10,027 nt of DNA from Clostridiales bacterium UBA6468 (lineage in GTDB: Bacteria > Bacillota > Clostridia > Oscillospirales > Oscillospiraceae), in assembly GCA_002436765.1 (NCBI GenBank), contig DJNI01000016.1, forward strand, positions 27,040 to 37,066, in the 5' to 3' direction. The translations under genes were made by a program, and so were the position numbers. Below the pieces are notes generated by a model that saw nothing but the letters and a program-made list of their open reading frames with translations, was not told where the DNA came from and did no database searches. Positions 1-5,400 of this stretch are shown piece after piece (position 1 is the stretch's first letter; the number at the start of each line of letters is the position of its first letter).

Positions 1-25
1 TTCTCAGGACTTTTTGCTGTGAGCC

Positions 26-268
26 TTATTTCTTCTCAATCAGCGCCAGCTTTTCCTCCCGGGGAAGGCGCTTGACCTCCAGTTCCCGTTTCAGGGCGTC
101 GGAATGGGTGCCGCAGGCTTCCCGGTATTTCAGCTCCAGCGGCGACCTTCCACGGGTATATTTCGCGCCTTTACCGCTGCGGTGAGCTTCCAGACGCTTC
201 TCCACATCCGTCGTGACGCCGGTGTAGAGCGAGCCGTCGCCGCATTGCAGAATGTACAGGTACCACAT
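26..268 (-). CDS. GIY-YIG nuclease-domain protein (UPF0213/YhbQ-like)
   Basis: An 80-residue single-domain protein of the small GIY-YIG family. The opening strand WYLYILQC carries the degenerate GIY motif and is followed by YTGVT, the YIG half. Next come Arg25 in the helix DVEKRLEAH, which matches the family's catalytic arginine, and Glu62 in ALKRELEVK, which matches the metal-binding glutamate. Length is normal for UPF0213. Relatives are thought to act on DNA structures, but the exact substrate is unsettled, so no specific role is claimed. The ATG at 268 has AGGAGG at 276-281, 7 nt upstream, overlapping the stop codon of the upstream membrane-protein gene. It is therefore probably the last visible gene of the nicotinate phosphoribosyltransferase transcript. 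Nothing in the sequence links it functionally to NAD salvage. Confidence 0.9.
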   Translation of the reverse strand: MWYLYILQCGDGSLYTGVTTDVEKRLEAHRSGKGAKYTRGRSPLELKYREACGTHSDALKRELEVKRLPREEKLALIEKK

Positions 269-279
269 TCCGCATCCTC

Positions 280-783
280 CTATTTGCGCCTTACAAACCG
301 CTTTTCCAGCAACTTATCCAGCAGGAAGAAGGTCACGTTCCCCAGAATCAGGAGGATAATCAGCATGACCGCGCCGATTTCTTCAAAATCCTCCGTGACC
401 TGGGTAAGACCGAACACCCGCAGCAGCAGCCAGTACATCACCACCACGGACACGTTGAACAGCAGCCCCTTCCACAACCAGCGAAGCCGCGTCTTATCCA
501 GCCGGGGCTTGACGATGGGGTAGTAGCCCAGAAACGCGAATACCGCCGCGGCTTCCTTGTCCGGTGCCAGCAGCAGCGACAAAATCGCCACCGCGCCGTA
601 CCACGCCCAGGCAATGCGGACGCCGCAGGTTTTCAGAACCGCCTGCAAAAGCAGTGCGCAAATCATGGGGCAGACGTAGGTCGCTACGGGGATGATCGTC
701 CCCAGGCTCATGATGACCACCGCCAGCGCCGCAAGCACCCCGCCCAGCGCCACGGACGAGGCGGGCGTCCGCTTACTTGCCAT
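280..783 (-). CDS. Small polytopic membrane protein, ECF S-component-like
   Basis: A 167-residue, very hydrophobic protein with about five or six membrane segments, roughly at residues 10-33, 34-52, 56-73, 77-90, 104-124 and 137-156. It has a basic N-terminus (MASKR) and a basic tail (KRFVRRK). The small size, the alanine/glycine-rich first helix and the multi-helix layout resemble substrate-binding (S) subunits of ECF vitamin transporters or related unnamed clostridial membrane proteins. This is fold-level resemblance only. It starts inside the end of the nicotinate phosphoribosyltransferase gene, overlapping by 11 nt. No good Shine-Dalgarno site precedes ATG 783, so translation may depend on ribosomes finishing the upstream gene. 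That tight coupling makes a role in niacin uptake an attractive guess. It could equally be an unrelated membrane protein. Confidence 0.75.
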   Translation of the reverse strand: MASKRTPASSVALGGVLAALAVVIMSLGTIIPVATYVCPMICALLLQAVLKTCGVRIAWAWYGAVAILSLLLAPDKEAAAVFAFLGYYPIVKPRLDKTRLRWLWKGLLFNVSVVVMYWLLLRVFGLTQVTEDFEEIGAVMLIILLILGNVTFFLLDKLLEKRFVRRK

Positions 784-2224
784 TGGATTTCAGCAGGTTG
801 TACTTGATGTCCCAGAGCTTCTGGCTCAGGTCAACGTAGTAGGTCTGGGGATTGTCAAAGCGCTTGACCTCGTCCCACAGAGTGTCCACCTGAGAAAGAC
901 AATAGGCACGGATTTCCTCCAGAGACGGCAGCTTGTAGACCAGCTCGCCGCCCTTGAAAACGGGAACCTGCAATTCTTTTGCGGTAAAATTATAGACCTT
1001 CTTGGTCTTCCAGGTAGCGTCCGGGTCGAAAATCGTCAAGTCAGCGCTGTCGTCCACCACCTCGTCGTAGACCGTCAGGTAGTCGGCAATGGCCTTGCCG
1101 GTGTCCTTGGCATAGAAGCGGTACAGCTTCTTGTGGTGGGGGTTGGTGATCTTCTCCACGTTCTCGGAGATCTTGATCTTGGGAACCACCGTGCCGTCCG
1201 GCTCCTCGATGGCGGCCAGCTTGTACACGCCGCCGAATACCGGCTCGCTTTTCGCGGTGATCAGCCGCTCGCCCACGCCGAACATATCGATCTGCGCCCC
1301 CTGGCGGAGCAAGTCGCGGATGATGTATTCATCCAGGGAGTTGGACACGGAGATCTTGCAGTCCGTCCACCCGGCATCGTCCAGCATTTTCCGGGCCTTC
1401 CGGGTCAGATACGCCAGGTCGCCGGAGTCCAGACGGATGCCGCACTTCGTGATGCCCATGGGCTTGAGGACTTCGTTGAACGCCCGGATGGCGTTGGGAA
1501 CGCCGGATTTCAGGGTGTTGTAGGTGTCCACCAGCAAGGTTGCGTTGTTGGGGAACATCTTCACGTAGGCCTTGAACGCCTCGTACTCACTGTCGAACAT
1601 CTGCACCCAGGCATGTGCCATGGTGCCGCCCGCGTGAACGCCGTAGAGCTGGTCGGAAATGGTGCAGGCCGTGCCGTGGCAGCCGCCGATATACGCGGCT
1701 CTCGCGCCCAGGATGGCGGCGTCCGCCCCCTGCGCCCGGCGGGAACCGAATTCCAGCACCGTGCGTCCCTCGGCAGCGCGCACAACACGGTTGGCCTTGG
1801 TAGCGATCAGGCTCTGGTGGTTCACGCACAGCAGCAGATACGTCTCTACCAGCTGCGCCTGAATGGCGGGGGCACGGACGGTGATGATCGGCTCCCGGGG
1901 GAAAATGGGTGTCCCCTCCGGAACCGCCCAGATATCGCCGGTAAATTTGAAATTGGCCAGACAATTCAGGAAATCCTCGTTAAAGCACTTCCTCTCCCGC
2001 AGATACGCGATGTCCTCCGGGTCAAAATGCAGCTCCTGAATATACCGGACGATCTGCTCCAGACCTGCCGCAATGGCGAAGCCGCCCCCGTCAGGACAGC
2101 GGCGGAAAAACAGGTCAAAATAAGTAATGCGGTCGGCATACCCGTTTGCAAAATACCCCGCACCCATGGTCAGCTCGTAAAAATCGCAGAGCATAGTCAG
2201 ATTCAGCTTGTCGCTCGCAACCAT
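773..2224 (-). CDS. pncB: Nicotinate phosphoribosyltransferase
   Basis: A cytoplasmic enzyme of NAD salvage (Preiss-Handler pathway) that joins nicotinate to PRPP, with ATP, to give nicotinate mononucleotide. The 483 residues carry the family's landmarks in order: the N-terminal LTMLCDFYELTMGAGY (about 9-24), VLEFGSRRAQG (156-166), GTMAHAW with His204 as the candidate phosphorylated histidine, the GIRLDSGDL phosphate-binding stretch (262-270), and the ISVSN and FGVGERLITA blocks (291-324). The frame stays open up to an ATG at 2311, but ATG 2224 is chosen because GAGGTGA lies 5 nt upstream and a TATAAT promoter element at 2255-2260 lies downstream of the 2311 codon, so the longer form could not come from that transcript. 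It is the first gene of a probable three-gene unit with the membrane protein and the GIY-YIG protein. Confidence 0.96.
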   Translation of the reverse strand: MVASDKLNLTMLCDFYELTMGAGYFANGYADRITYFDLFFRRCPDGGGFAIAAGLEQIVRYIQELHFDPEDIAYLRERKCFNEDFLNCLANFKFTGDIWAVPEGTPIFPREPIITVRAPAIQAQLVETYLLLCVNHQSLIATKANRVVRAAEGRTVLEFGSRRAQGADAAILGARAAYIGGCHGTACTISDQLYGVHAGGTMAHAWVQMFDSEYEAFKAYVKMFPNNATLLVDTYNTLKSGVPNAIRAFNEVLKPMGITKCGIRLDSGDLAYLTRKARKMLDDAGWTDCKISVSNSLDEYIIRDLLRQGAQIDMFGVGERLITAKSEPVFGGVYKLAAIEEPDGTVVPKIKISENVEKITNPHHKKLYRFYAKDTGKAIADYLTVYDEVVDDSADLTIFDPDATWKTKKVYNFTAKELQVPVFKGGELVYKLPSLEEIRAYCLSQVDTLWDEVKRFDNPQTYYVDLSQKLWDIKYNLLKSNGK

Positions 2225-2254
2225 TTCGGTCACCTCATTTTCGTGTTTGGAACC

Positions 2255-2283
2255 ATTATACAAAACCTTTCGGAAAATAGCAA
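2255..2283 (-). promoter_or_regulatory. Sigma-A type promoter for pncB
   Basis: Read on the minus strand, TTGCTA (2278-2283) and TATAAT (2255-2260) are separated by exactly 17 bases. Transcription should start near 2248, giving a leader of about 24 nt that holds the GAGGTGA ribosome site of ATG 2224. The -10 is a perfect consensus and the -35 matches 4 of 6. Confidence 0.75.
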
Positions 2284-2292
2284 CCTTTTTCG

Positions 2293-2321
2293 TTGACACC
2301 TTCGAAAACATGGGGTATGAT
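2293..2321 (+). promoter_or_regulatory. Near-consensus sigma-A promoter for the thioesterase unit
   Basis: TTGACA (2293-2298), a 17-base spacer, then TATGAT (2316-2321): a perfect -35 and a 5-of-6 -10. The expected start near 2328 leaves only about 18-20 nt before ATG 2347. The -35 elements of this promoter and of the divergent pncB promoter are 9 bases apart, so one bound regulator could affect both. No clear operator palindrome is visible between them. Confidence 0.8.
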
Positions 2322-2346
2322 AAATACAGAAAGGTCGTGATACCCT

Positions 2347-2733
2347 ATGGGAATTACCGTTGGCATGAAGGGCGTGGCCGAAATGCTCTGTGAGCGGGAG
2401 GACACCGCCAAGGAGGTCGGCTCCGGCGATTTGCTGGTCTACGCCACCCCCTGCATGGTCGCGCTGATGGAGGGTGCAGCCTGCGACGCCGTGTCGGAAG
2501 CGCTGGAGGAAGGTCAAACCACCGTCGGCACTGCCCTGAACATCGAGCACATTTCCGCAACGCCGGTAGGACTGGAAGTCCGGGCGGAGGCGGAGGTCAC
2601 CGCCGTGGCGGGAAAGGTCATTACCTTTGCCGTCCGTGCCTTCGACGAAGCCGGTGAGATCGGCCATGGCACCCACCAGCGTGTGGTCGTCAGCAGCCAG
2701 AAATTTCTGGACAAAGCATACAGCAAACTGTAA
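2347..2733 (+). CDS. FlK-like hotdog-fold acyl-CoA thioesterase
   Basis: A 128-residue cytoplasmic protein of the thioesterase family that includes fluoroacetyl-CoA thioesterase FlK. It starts with the family-typical GMKGVAEM segment and has ATPCMVALME, TVGTALNIEHISATP and the DEAGEIGHGTHQR strand. Thr34, Glu42 and His68 have the same spacing (8 and 26 residues) as the FlK catalytic residues Thr42, Glu50 and His76, so the active site appears intact. The natural substrate is unknown; relatives in ordinary gut anaerobes are unlikely to be dedicated to fluoroacetate. ATG 2347 lies about 18 nt from the predicted transcript start, with only a weak AAAGG about 12 nt upstream. It is followed after 13 nt by the unknown 106-residue gene, whose ribosome site overlaps this gene's stop codon. 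Confidence 0.9.
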   Translation: MGITVGMKGVAEMLCEREDTAKEVGSGDLLVYATPCMVALMEGAACDAVSEALEEGQTTVGTALNIEHISATPVGLEVRAEAEVTAVAGKVITFAVRAFDEAGEIGHGTHQRVVVSSQKFLDKAYSKL

Positions 2734-2746
2734 GGAGGTCATCAAC

Positions 2747-3067
2747 ATGCAAGACTACGGCGCAATGATCCGCAGCACCTTTGAACTGGGCAGCGTCCGG
2801 GACGCGGAGCTTCTGTTCGAGGCCATCGTCAAAAACGCGTTCCCCACCTTTACCTTCCGGCGTCTGGAGCTGATCCGCGTCCAGCAGGACACCCCCTATC
2901 TGGAAGGCCGAAGCTGGAACCACGTTTTTGAGATCAGAAAGGGCGAGCTGGACAACTTCCCCGTCTGGGAGGTCAACTGCCACCGCGTCACCATGGGCAA
3001 AACCCCGGACAAGCAGGTGTATCTGGATTACCTGACCCTGGACTTCATCCGCTACCGGGAGGCATGA
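2747..3067 (+). CDS. Conserved-looking hypothetical protein, 106 aa
   Basis: No family recognised. The start is firm: TAAGGAGGT at 2731-2739 overlaps the thioesterase stop and lies 7-8 nt before ATG 2747. The product is soluble, with no signal peptide or membrane segment, and looks alpha then beta: an acidic helix (residues 15-31), then alternating strands containing aromatic and charged residues (FRRLELIRVQQ 37-47, WNHVFEIRKGEL 57-68, VWEVNCHRVTMG 73-84, VYLDYLTLDFIRY 91-103). There are no cysteine clusters or obvious nucleotide-binding motifs. Neighbour codon use and the strong ribosome site argue it is a real gene. Co-transcription with the thioesterase is probable, so a joint role in acyl-CoA handling is possible but unproven. 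Confidence 0.8.
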   Translation: MQDYGAMIRSTFELGSVRDAELLFEAIVKNAFPTFTFRRLELIRVQQDTPYLEGRSWNHVFEIRKGELDNFPVWEVNCHRVTMGKTPDKQVYLDYLTLDFIRYREA

Positions 3068-3133
3068 CGTGCTCTGTCCCTATGTTGGATGCAAGCCATT
3101 TGCCGTCATACACCCTAAGGTTAACGTGCGAGA
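3068..3133. other. Intergenic stretch, candidate part of a dispersed repeat
   Basis: The 66 bases between the 106-residue gene and the palindrome hold no promoter or credible gene. A short plus-strand frame through here and across the palindrome codes for nothing recognisable and has no ribosome site. Together with the adjoining palindrome the stretch has the look of a non-coding intergenic element, but copy number cannot be judged from one window. Confidence 0.3.
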
Positions 3134-3175
3134 ATATGAAAACTGTCATGGCTTCCGCCATGACAGTTTTCATAT
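3134..3175. terminator. 19-bp perfect palindrome between convergent genes
   Basis: Two perfect 19-base arms (3134-3152 and 3157-3175) flank a TTCC loop. The outer part is AT-rich (atatgaaaac / gttttcatat) and the inner part GC-richer (tgtcatggc). It lies 66 nt after the plus-strand 106-residue gene and 15 nt after the minus-strand glycosyltransferase stop, so it is placed to stop transcription from both sides. The only T-run is four bases within the stem, so it is not a textbook intrinsic terminator. Its length and perfection also fit a REP- or MITE-like intergenic repeat. Confidence 0.6.
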
Positions 3176-3190
3176 CGCTTGCGAATGGGG

Positions 3191-4153
3191 TTATCGTTTA
3201 TCCTTCCGCGTTATAATTCTGACAAGCTTTCTTGCAACTCTTGTCATCAGCTCCCACGTACGCATCCCGTACAGGCGCAGCCTGCAAACATACAGCAGCT
3301 TCTCCCATAGCGTAAATCCTTCTGACCCATGAGGTGGGCGAGAATGATGCTTCAGCATCAGATTGAGTTTTTCCACCTCAAAGCGATATAGCGGCTTCCC
3401 ACAATACCGTACGGACCAATGAATCATTCTTCCGTGTTCTATCCTGGGATGCCACTCGGTAGCGTATGAACATTTTCCAGTGAGAATGTCACACTCCATC
3501 TCCGTTACTTCCCAAGGAATACCGTAGTTGCGAGGATCCGCATCCATGGCGCGGCAGCCATTCGCCGCCATGGCGAGACAAAGGACAGGTTCGTCGGCGT
3601 ACGGTGCGCAGTAATCCGGCCATCTATATGCATCATAGTGTTTTGCGATGTTTTGGCAGTCCTTGTAGATGGCATCGCACTGCGCTCCTCTGCGAATAAA
3701 ATACAGTCCACCGTGAATACTCGGTTTCCAGAGCACTCTGTCCCGGTATTCCCCTATTTCATCCCTCTGAAACAGTCCGCCCTTATCATCAATGGGGAAG
3801 TTCATTCCAGCAGCGGTGAAGTCCCCCCCCCCCGCGAAGTACGCCCAGAATTCATTCAAATCACCATAGGCGAGGCAGTCGGCGTCGACGAAAATCGTTT
3901 CATCAAAGGGTGCCAGCTTAAGTAGTTCAAATTTATCAAAATAGGGATGTTCAGACTTTCTGAACAATACTACCTGGTCAAATTCAGCAGTGTGCGCATT
4001 TTCCTGATCGCACATAATTGCGAAAGGAAGAGGATCGGGGCAATACAGCTTATAGGACATCAGTAAATTGACCGCGAAACGGTAATATTTCTCTTCTCCT
4101 GTGGCAATCGTGATGAACCCCCTGGTCTTTTCGGCGGTCATACTGTCTGGCAT
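3191..4153 (-). CDS. GT-A fold (GT8-like) glycosyltransferase with a G11 tract
   Basis: A 320-residue glycosyltransferase. TRGFITIATGEEKYYRFAVNLLMSY (10-34) is the typical first strand and helix of a nucleotide-sugar-binding Rossmann-like domain. FVDADCLAYGD (88-98) holds the DXD metal-binding motif Asp90-Ala-Asp92. SIHGGLYFIRRG and DEPVLCLAMA follow the GT8-like pattern. No signal peptide or clear membrane helix is visible; the tail is basic, so peripheral membrane attachment is possible. It probably adds a sugar to a cell-surface glycan; donor and acceptor are unknown. The frame is open to 4210, but residues before ATG 4153 would be encoded by the upstream terminator hairpin, and AGAGGGGG precedes ATG 4153 by about 7 nt. 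Codons 107-111 contain 11 consecutive G (3823-3833), currently in frame. GC in hand-counted lines is mostly about 45-47%, against about 58% in the M24 peptidase gene. Confidence 0.88.
   Translation of the reverse strand: MPDSMTAEKTRGFITIATGEEKYYRFAVNLLMSYKLYCPDPLPFAIMCDQENAHTAEFDQVVLFRKSEHPYFDKFELLKLAPFDETIFVDADCLAYGDLNEFWAYFAGGGDFTAAGMNFPIDDKGGLFQRDEIGEYRDRVLWKPSIHGGLYFIRRGAQCDAIYKDCQNIAKHYDAYRWPDYCAPYADEPVLCLAMAANGCRAMDADPRNYGIPWEVTEMECDILTGKCSYATEWHPRIEHGRMIHWSVRYCGKPLYRFEVEKLNLMLKHHSRPPHGSEGFTLWEKLLYVCRLRLYGMRTWELMTRVARKLVRIITRKDKR
3823..3833 (-). repeat. Homopolymer of 11 G within the glycosyltransferase gene
   Basis: Eleven uninterrupted C on the plus strand (G on the coding strand) encode the end of Ala107, Gly108-110 and the first base of Asp111, shortly after the DXD motif. 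With 10 G the frame hits TGA seven codons after the tract; with 12 G it hits TGA after about a dozen codons. Either indel would remove about two thirds of the enzyme. Confidence 0.95.
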
Positions 4154-4173
4154 CTTTTTTCCCCCTCTGTGGC

Positions 4174-4207
4174 AAAACCCAGCCAGAGATTTCTCAGGCT
4201 GGGTTTT
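4174..4207 (-). terminator. Intrinsic terminator after the zinc-ribbon gene
   Basis: Arms 4174-4184 and 4197-4207 form an 11-bp perfect stem (AAAACCCAGCC / GGCTGGGTTTT) with a 12-base loop that can pair further (GAGA/TCTC). On the minus strand the stem ends in GGGTTTTG. It lies 12 nt after the 4219-4653 gene stop and 21 nt before the glycosyltransferase start, so it should separate the two transcription units. Being symmetrical, it could work in both directions. Confidence 0.7.
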
Positions 4208-4218
4208 CATTCTTTAAA

Positions 4219-4653
4219 TCACTCTTCTTCGTCTTCCAGAGAAAACTCCAGCTTTTCGCCGCAGTTGGGGCAGACGATGCTTCCTTTTTCCAGAGTCTCC
4301 TCGTCAAAGTCGACCACTTCGCCGCAGCTGGGGCATTCCGCCTCGTAAATGGTGGTCTCCTCGTCGCCGAACTCAAAGCCCTCGTCGTCATCCTCGTCAT
4401 CATCCCACTCGTCGGAATCCTCGTCATCGTCCTCATCCATGATGAAGTCCTCGATGGCGTCCAGGTCTTCCTCGATCTCATCCAGCTCGTCGGAAATGGC
4501 AATGGTGGTCTCCTCGATGTCGGTGACGCGCTTGGCCATGTCCCCCAGCAGGTCAACGATGGCGGCGATCATCTTGCCCTCGTTGGACTCGGTGTTCAGG
4601 TTCATGCCCTCCATCAGACCCTTGAGGTAGGCGGACTTTTCGGAAATCGTCAT
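4219..4653 (-). CDS. Acidic zinc-ribbon protein, CD1247 N-terminal-domain type
   Basis: A 144-residue protein in three parts. The N-terminal helical domain (about 1-70) begins MTISEKSAYLKGLMEGMNL and matches the clostridial CD1247 N-terminal-domain family, with a heptad-like, probably coiled-coil stretch ending ISDELDEIEEDLDAIEDFI. A nearly all Asp/Glu linker follows (about 72-100). The C-terminal zinc ribbon uses CPSC at 107-110 and CPNC at 128-131, four cysteines fit to bind one zinc ion. Function is unknown; the acidic linker and zinc knuckle suggest a protein- or nucleic-acid-binding adaptor. It starts at ATG 4653 with AAAGGAGG 6 nt upstream and follows efp by 70 nt. It is likely transcribed at least partly with efp, through a weak hairpin. 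Confidence 0.85.
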   Translation of the reverse strand: MTISEKSAYLKGLMEGMNLNTESNEGKMIAAIVDLLGDMAKRVTDIEETTIAISDELDEIEEDLDAIEDFIMDEDDDEDSDEWDDDEDDDEGFEFGDEETTIYEAECPSCGEVVDFDEETLEKGSIVCPNCGEKLEFSLEDEEE

Positions 4654-4684
4654 AATGATCCTCCTTTACACGTAATTGAAAATC

Positions 4685-4709
4685 GGAAAAGAGAGACGTG
4701 ATACGTCCC
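4685..4709 (-). terminator. Weak hairpin after efp, possible partial terminator
   Basis: On the minus strand GGGACGT and ACGTCTC form a 7-bp stem with one G-U pair and a 3-base loop, followed by TCTTTTCC. It sits 14 nt after the efp stop. The stem is short, so it may only reduce read-through into the zinc-ribbon gene. Confidence 0.35.
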
Positions 4710-4723
4710 CTGCTTTCTTTCGA

Positions 4724-5287
4724 TTAGGCCTTGGAGCGACCCAGGTACTCGCCGGTGCGGGTATCGATCTGGATTTTGTCGCCCTCGTTGATGAAGAGGG
4801 GTACCTTCACCTCAGCGCCGGTCTCCACGGTAGCGGGCTTGGTGACGTTGGTGGCGGTGTTGCCGGCAAAGCCGGGTTCGGTCTTGGTGACCACCAGATC
4901 GGCAAAGTTGGGAACTTCCACGCCGAACACCTTGCCCTTGTAGCTCATAATGGTGCAGACGTCGTTCTCCTTGACGAACTTGAAGGAATCGTCCAGAGCG
5001 GAAGCGTCGATGGGCTCCAGCTCGTAGGTCTCCTGATCCATGAAGTAGTACAGGGATCCGTCATTGTAGGAATACTCCATCTTCTTGCGCTCAACGAACG
5101 CGGTGGGGAACTTGGCGGTGGGGTTGAAGCTGGTCTCGGTGACAGCGCCGGTGATGACGTTCTTCATCTTCACGCGGACAAACGCCGCGCCCTTACCGGG
5201 CTTGACGTGCTGGAACTCCACGACCTGCATAACCTTTCCGTCCATATCAAAGGTAACGCCGTTTCTAAATTCGCCTGCAGAAATCAT
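4724..5287 (-). CDS. efp: Translation elongation factor P
   Basis: EF-P enters the ribosome when it stalls on consecutive prolines and promotes peptide-bond formation. The 187-residue length is standard. MISAGEFRNG opens the N-terminal KOW-like domain, and the loop KPGKGAAFVRVK places Lys32 at the tip, the position modified in many bacteria. The first OB domain includes YSYNDGSLYYFMDQETYE, and the C-terminus IDTRTGEYLGRSKA is the conserved ending of the last OB domain. The loop lacks the Arg32 seen in species using EarP. No modifying enzyme gene is present in the window. ATG 5287 has TAGGAGG about 9 nt upstream. It has its own promoter and a leader of about 60 nt containing a small hairpin. 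The upstream neighbour is an M24 peptidase, a common arrangement in Firmicutes. Confidence 0.98.
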   Translation of the reverse strand: MISAGEFRNGVTFDMDGKVMQVVEFQHVKPGKGAAFVRVKMKNVITGAVTETSFNPTAKFPTAFVERKKMEYSYNDGSLYYFMDQETYELEPIDASALDDSFKFVKENDVCTIMSYKGKVFGVEVPNFADLVVTKTEPGFAGNTATNVTKPATVETGAEVKVPLFINEGDKIQIDTRTGEYLGRSKA

Positions 5288-5309
5288 TTTCTATTTCCTC
5301 CTAAACTAC

Positions 5310-5325
5310 CTCCCCGATTGGGGAG
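5310..5325 (-). promoter_or_regulatory. Hairpin in the efp leader
   Basis: CTCCCC (5310-5315) and GGGGAG (5320-5325) form a 6-bp all-but-one GC stem with a 4-base loop in the untranslated leader of efp. It lies about 9 nt upstream of the TAGGAGG ribosome site and is not followed by T residues, so it is not a terminator. It may stabilise the 5' end or affect ribosome access. Confidence 0.4.
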
Positions 5326-5354
5326 CGCATTGAATGCACAAAACCAGCGCATAT

Positions 5355-5383
5355 AGTATACCGCAAGAATTTTAATTTTTCAA
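5355..5383 (-). promoter_or_regulatory. Sigma-A type promoter for efp
   Basis: On the minus strand TTGAAA (5378-5383) and TATACT (5355-5360) are separated by 17 bases, in an AT-rich pocket between GC-rich genes. Transcription should start near 5348, giving a leader of about 60 nt. Each element matches 5 of 6. The -35 lies only about 18 nt past the peptidase stop codon. Confidence 0.75.
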
Positions 5384-5400
5384 GGGGGAATCTGCTTTTT

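Noticed and set aside
1..25. Possible terminator after the GIY-YIG gene (CTCA...TGAG)
   Set aside because: The stem is only 4 bp with a long loop and the window ends here, so it cannot be judged.
692..2296. Long plus-strand open frame (534 codons) opposite pncB
   Set aside because: It is an antisense shadow of a well-supported nicotinate phosphoribosyltransferase gene, has no ribosome site, and its product has a low-complexity composition typical of mirrored GC-rich codons.
2225..2311. N-terminal extension of pncB to ATG 2311
   Set aside because: The TATAAT at 2255-2260 lies inside the extension, and a good ribosome site and family-typical N-terminus mark ATG 2224.
3069..3332. Plus-strand frame of 87 codons through the palindrome
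   Set aside because: It crosses the hairpin and runs antisense into the glycosyltransferase, with no ribosome site or recognisable product.
4154..4210. N-terminal extension of the glycosyltransferase to ATG 4210
   Set aside because: The extra codons are encoded by the upstream gene's terminator stem; ATG 4153 has its own purine-rich ribosome site.
4349..4630. Serine-rich plus-strand frame
   Set aside because: It is the antisense of the Asp/Glu-rich linker of the zinc-ribbon protein, where GAT/GAG codons read as serine codons in reverse.
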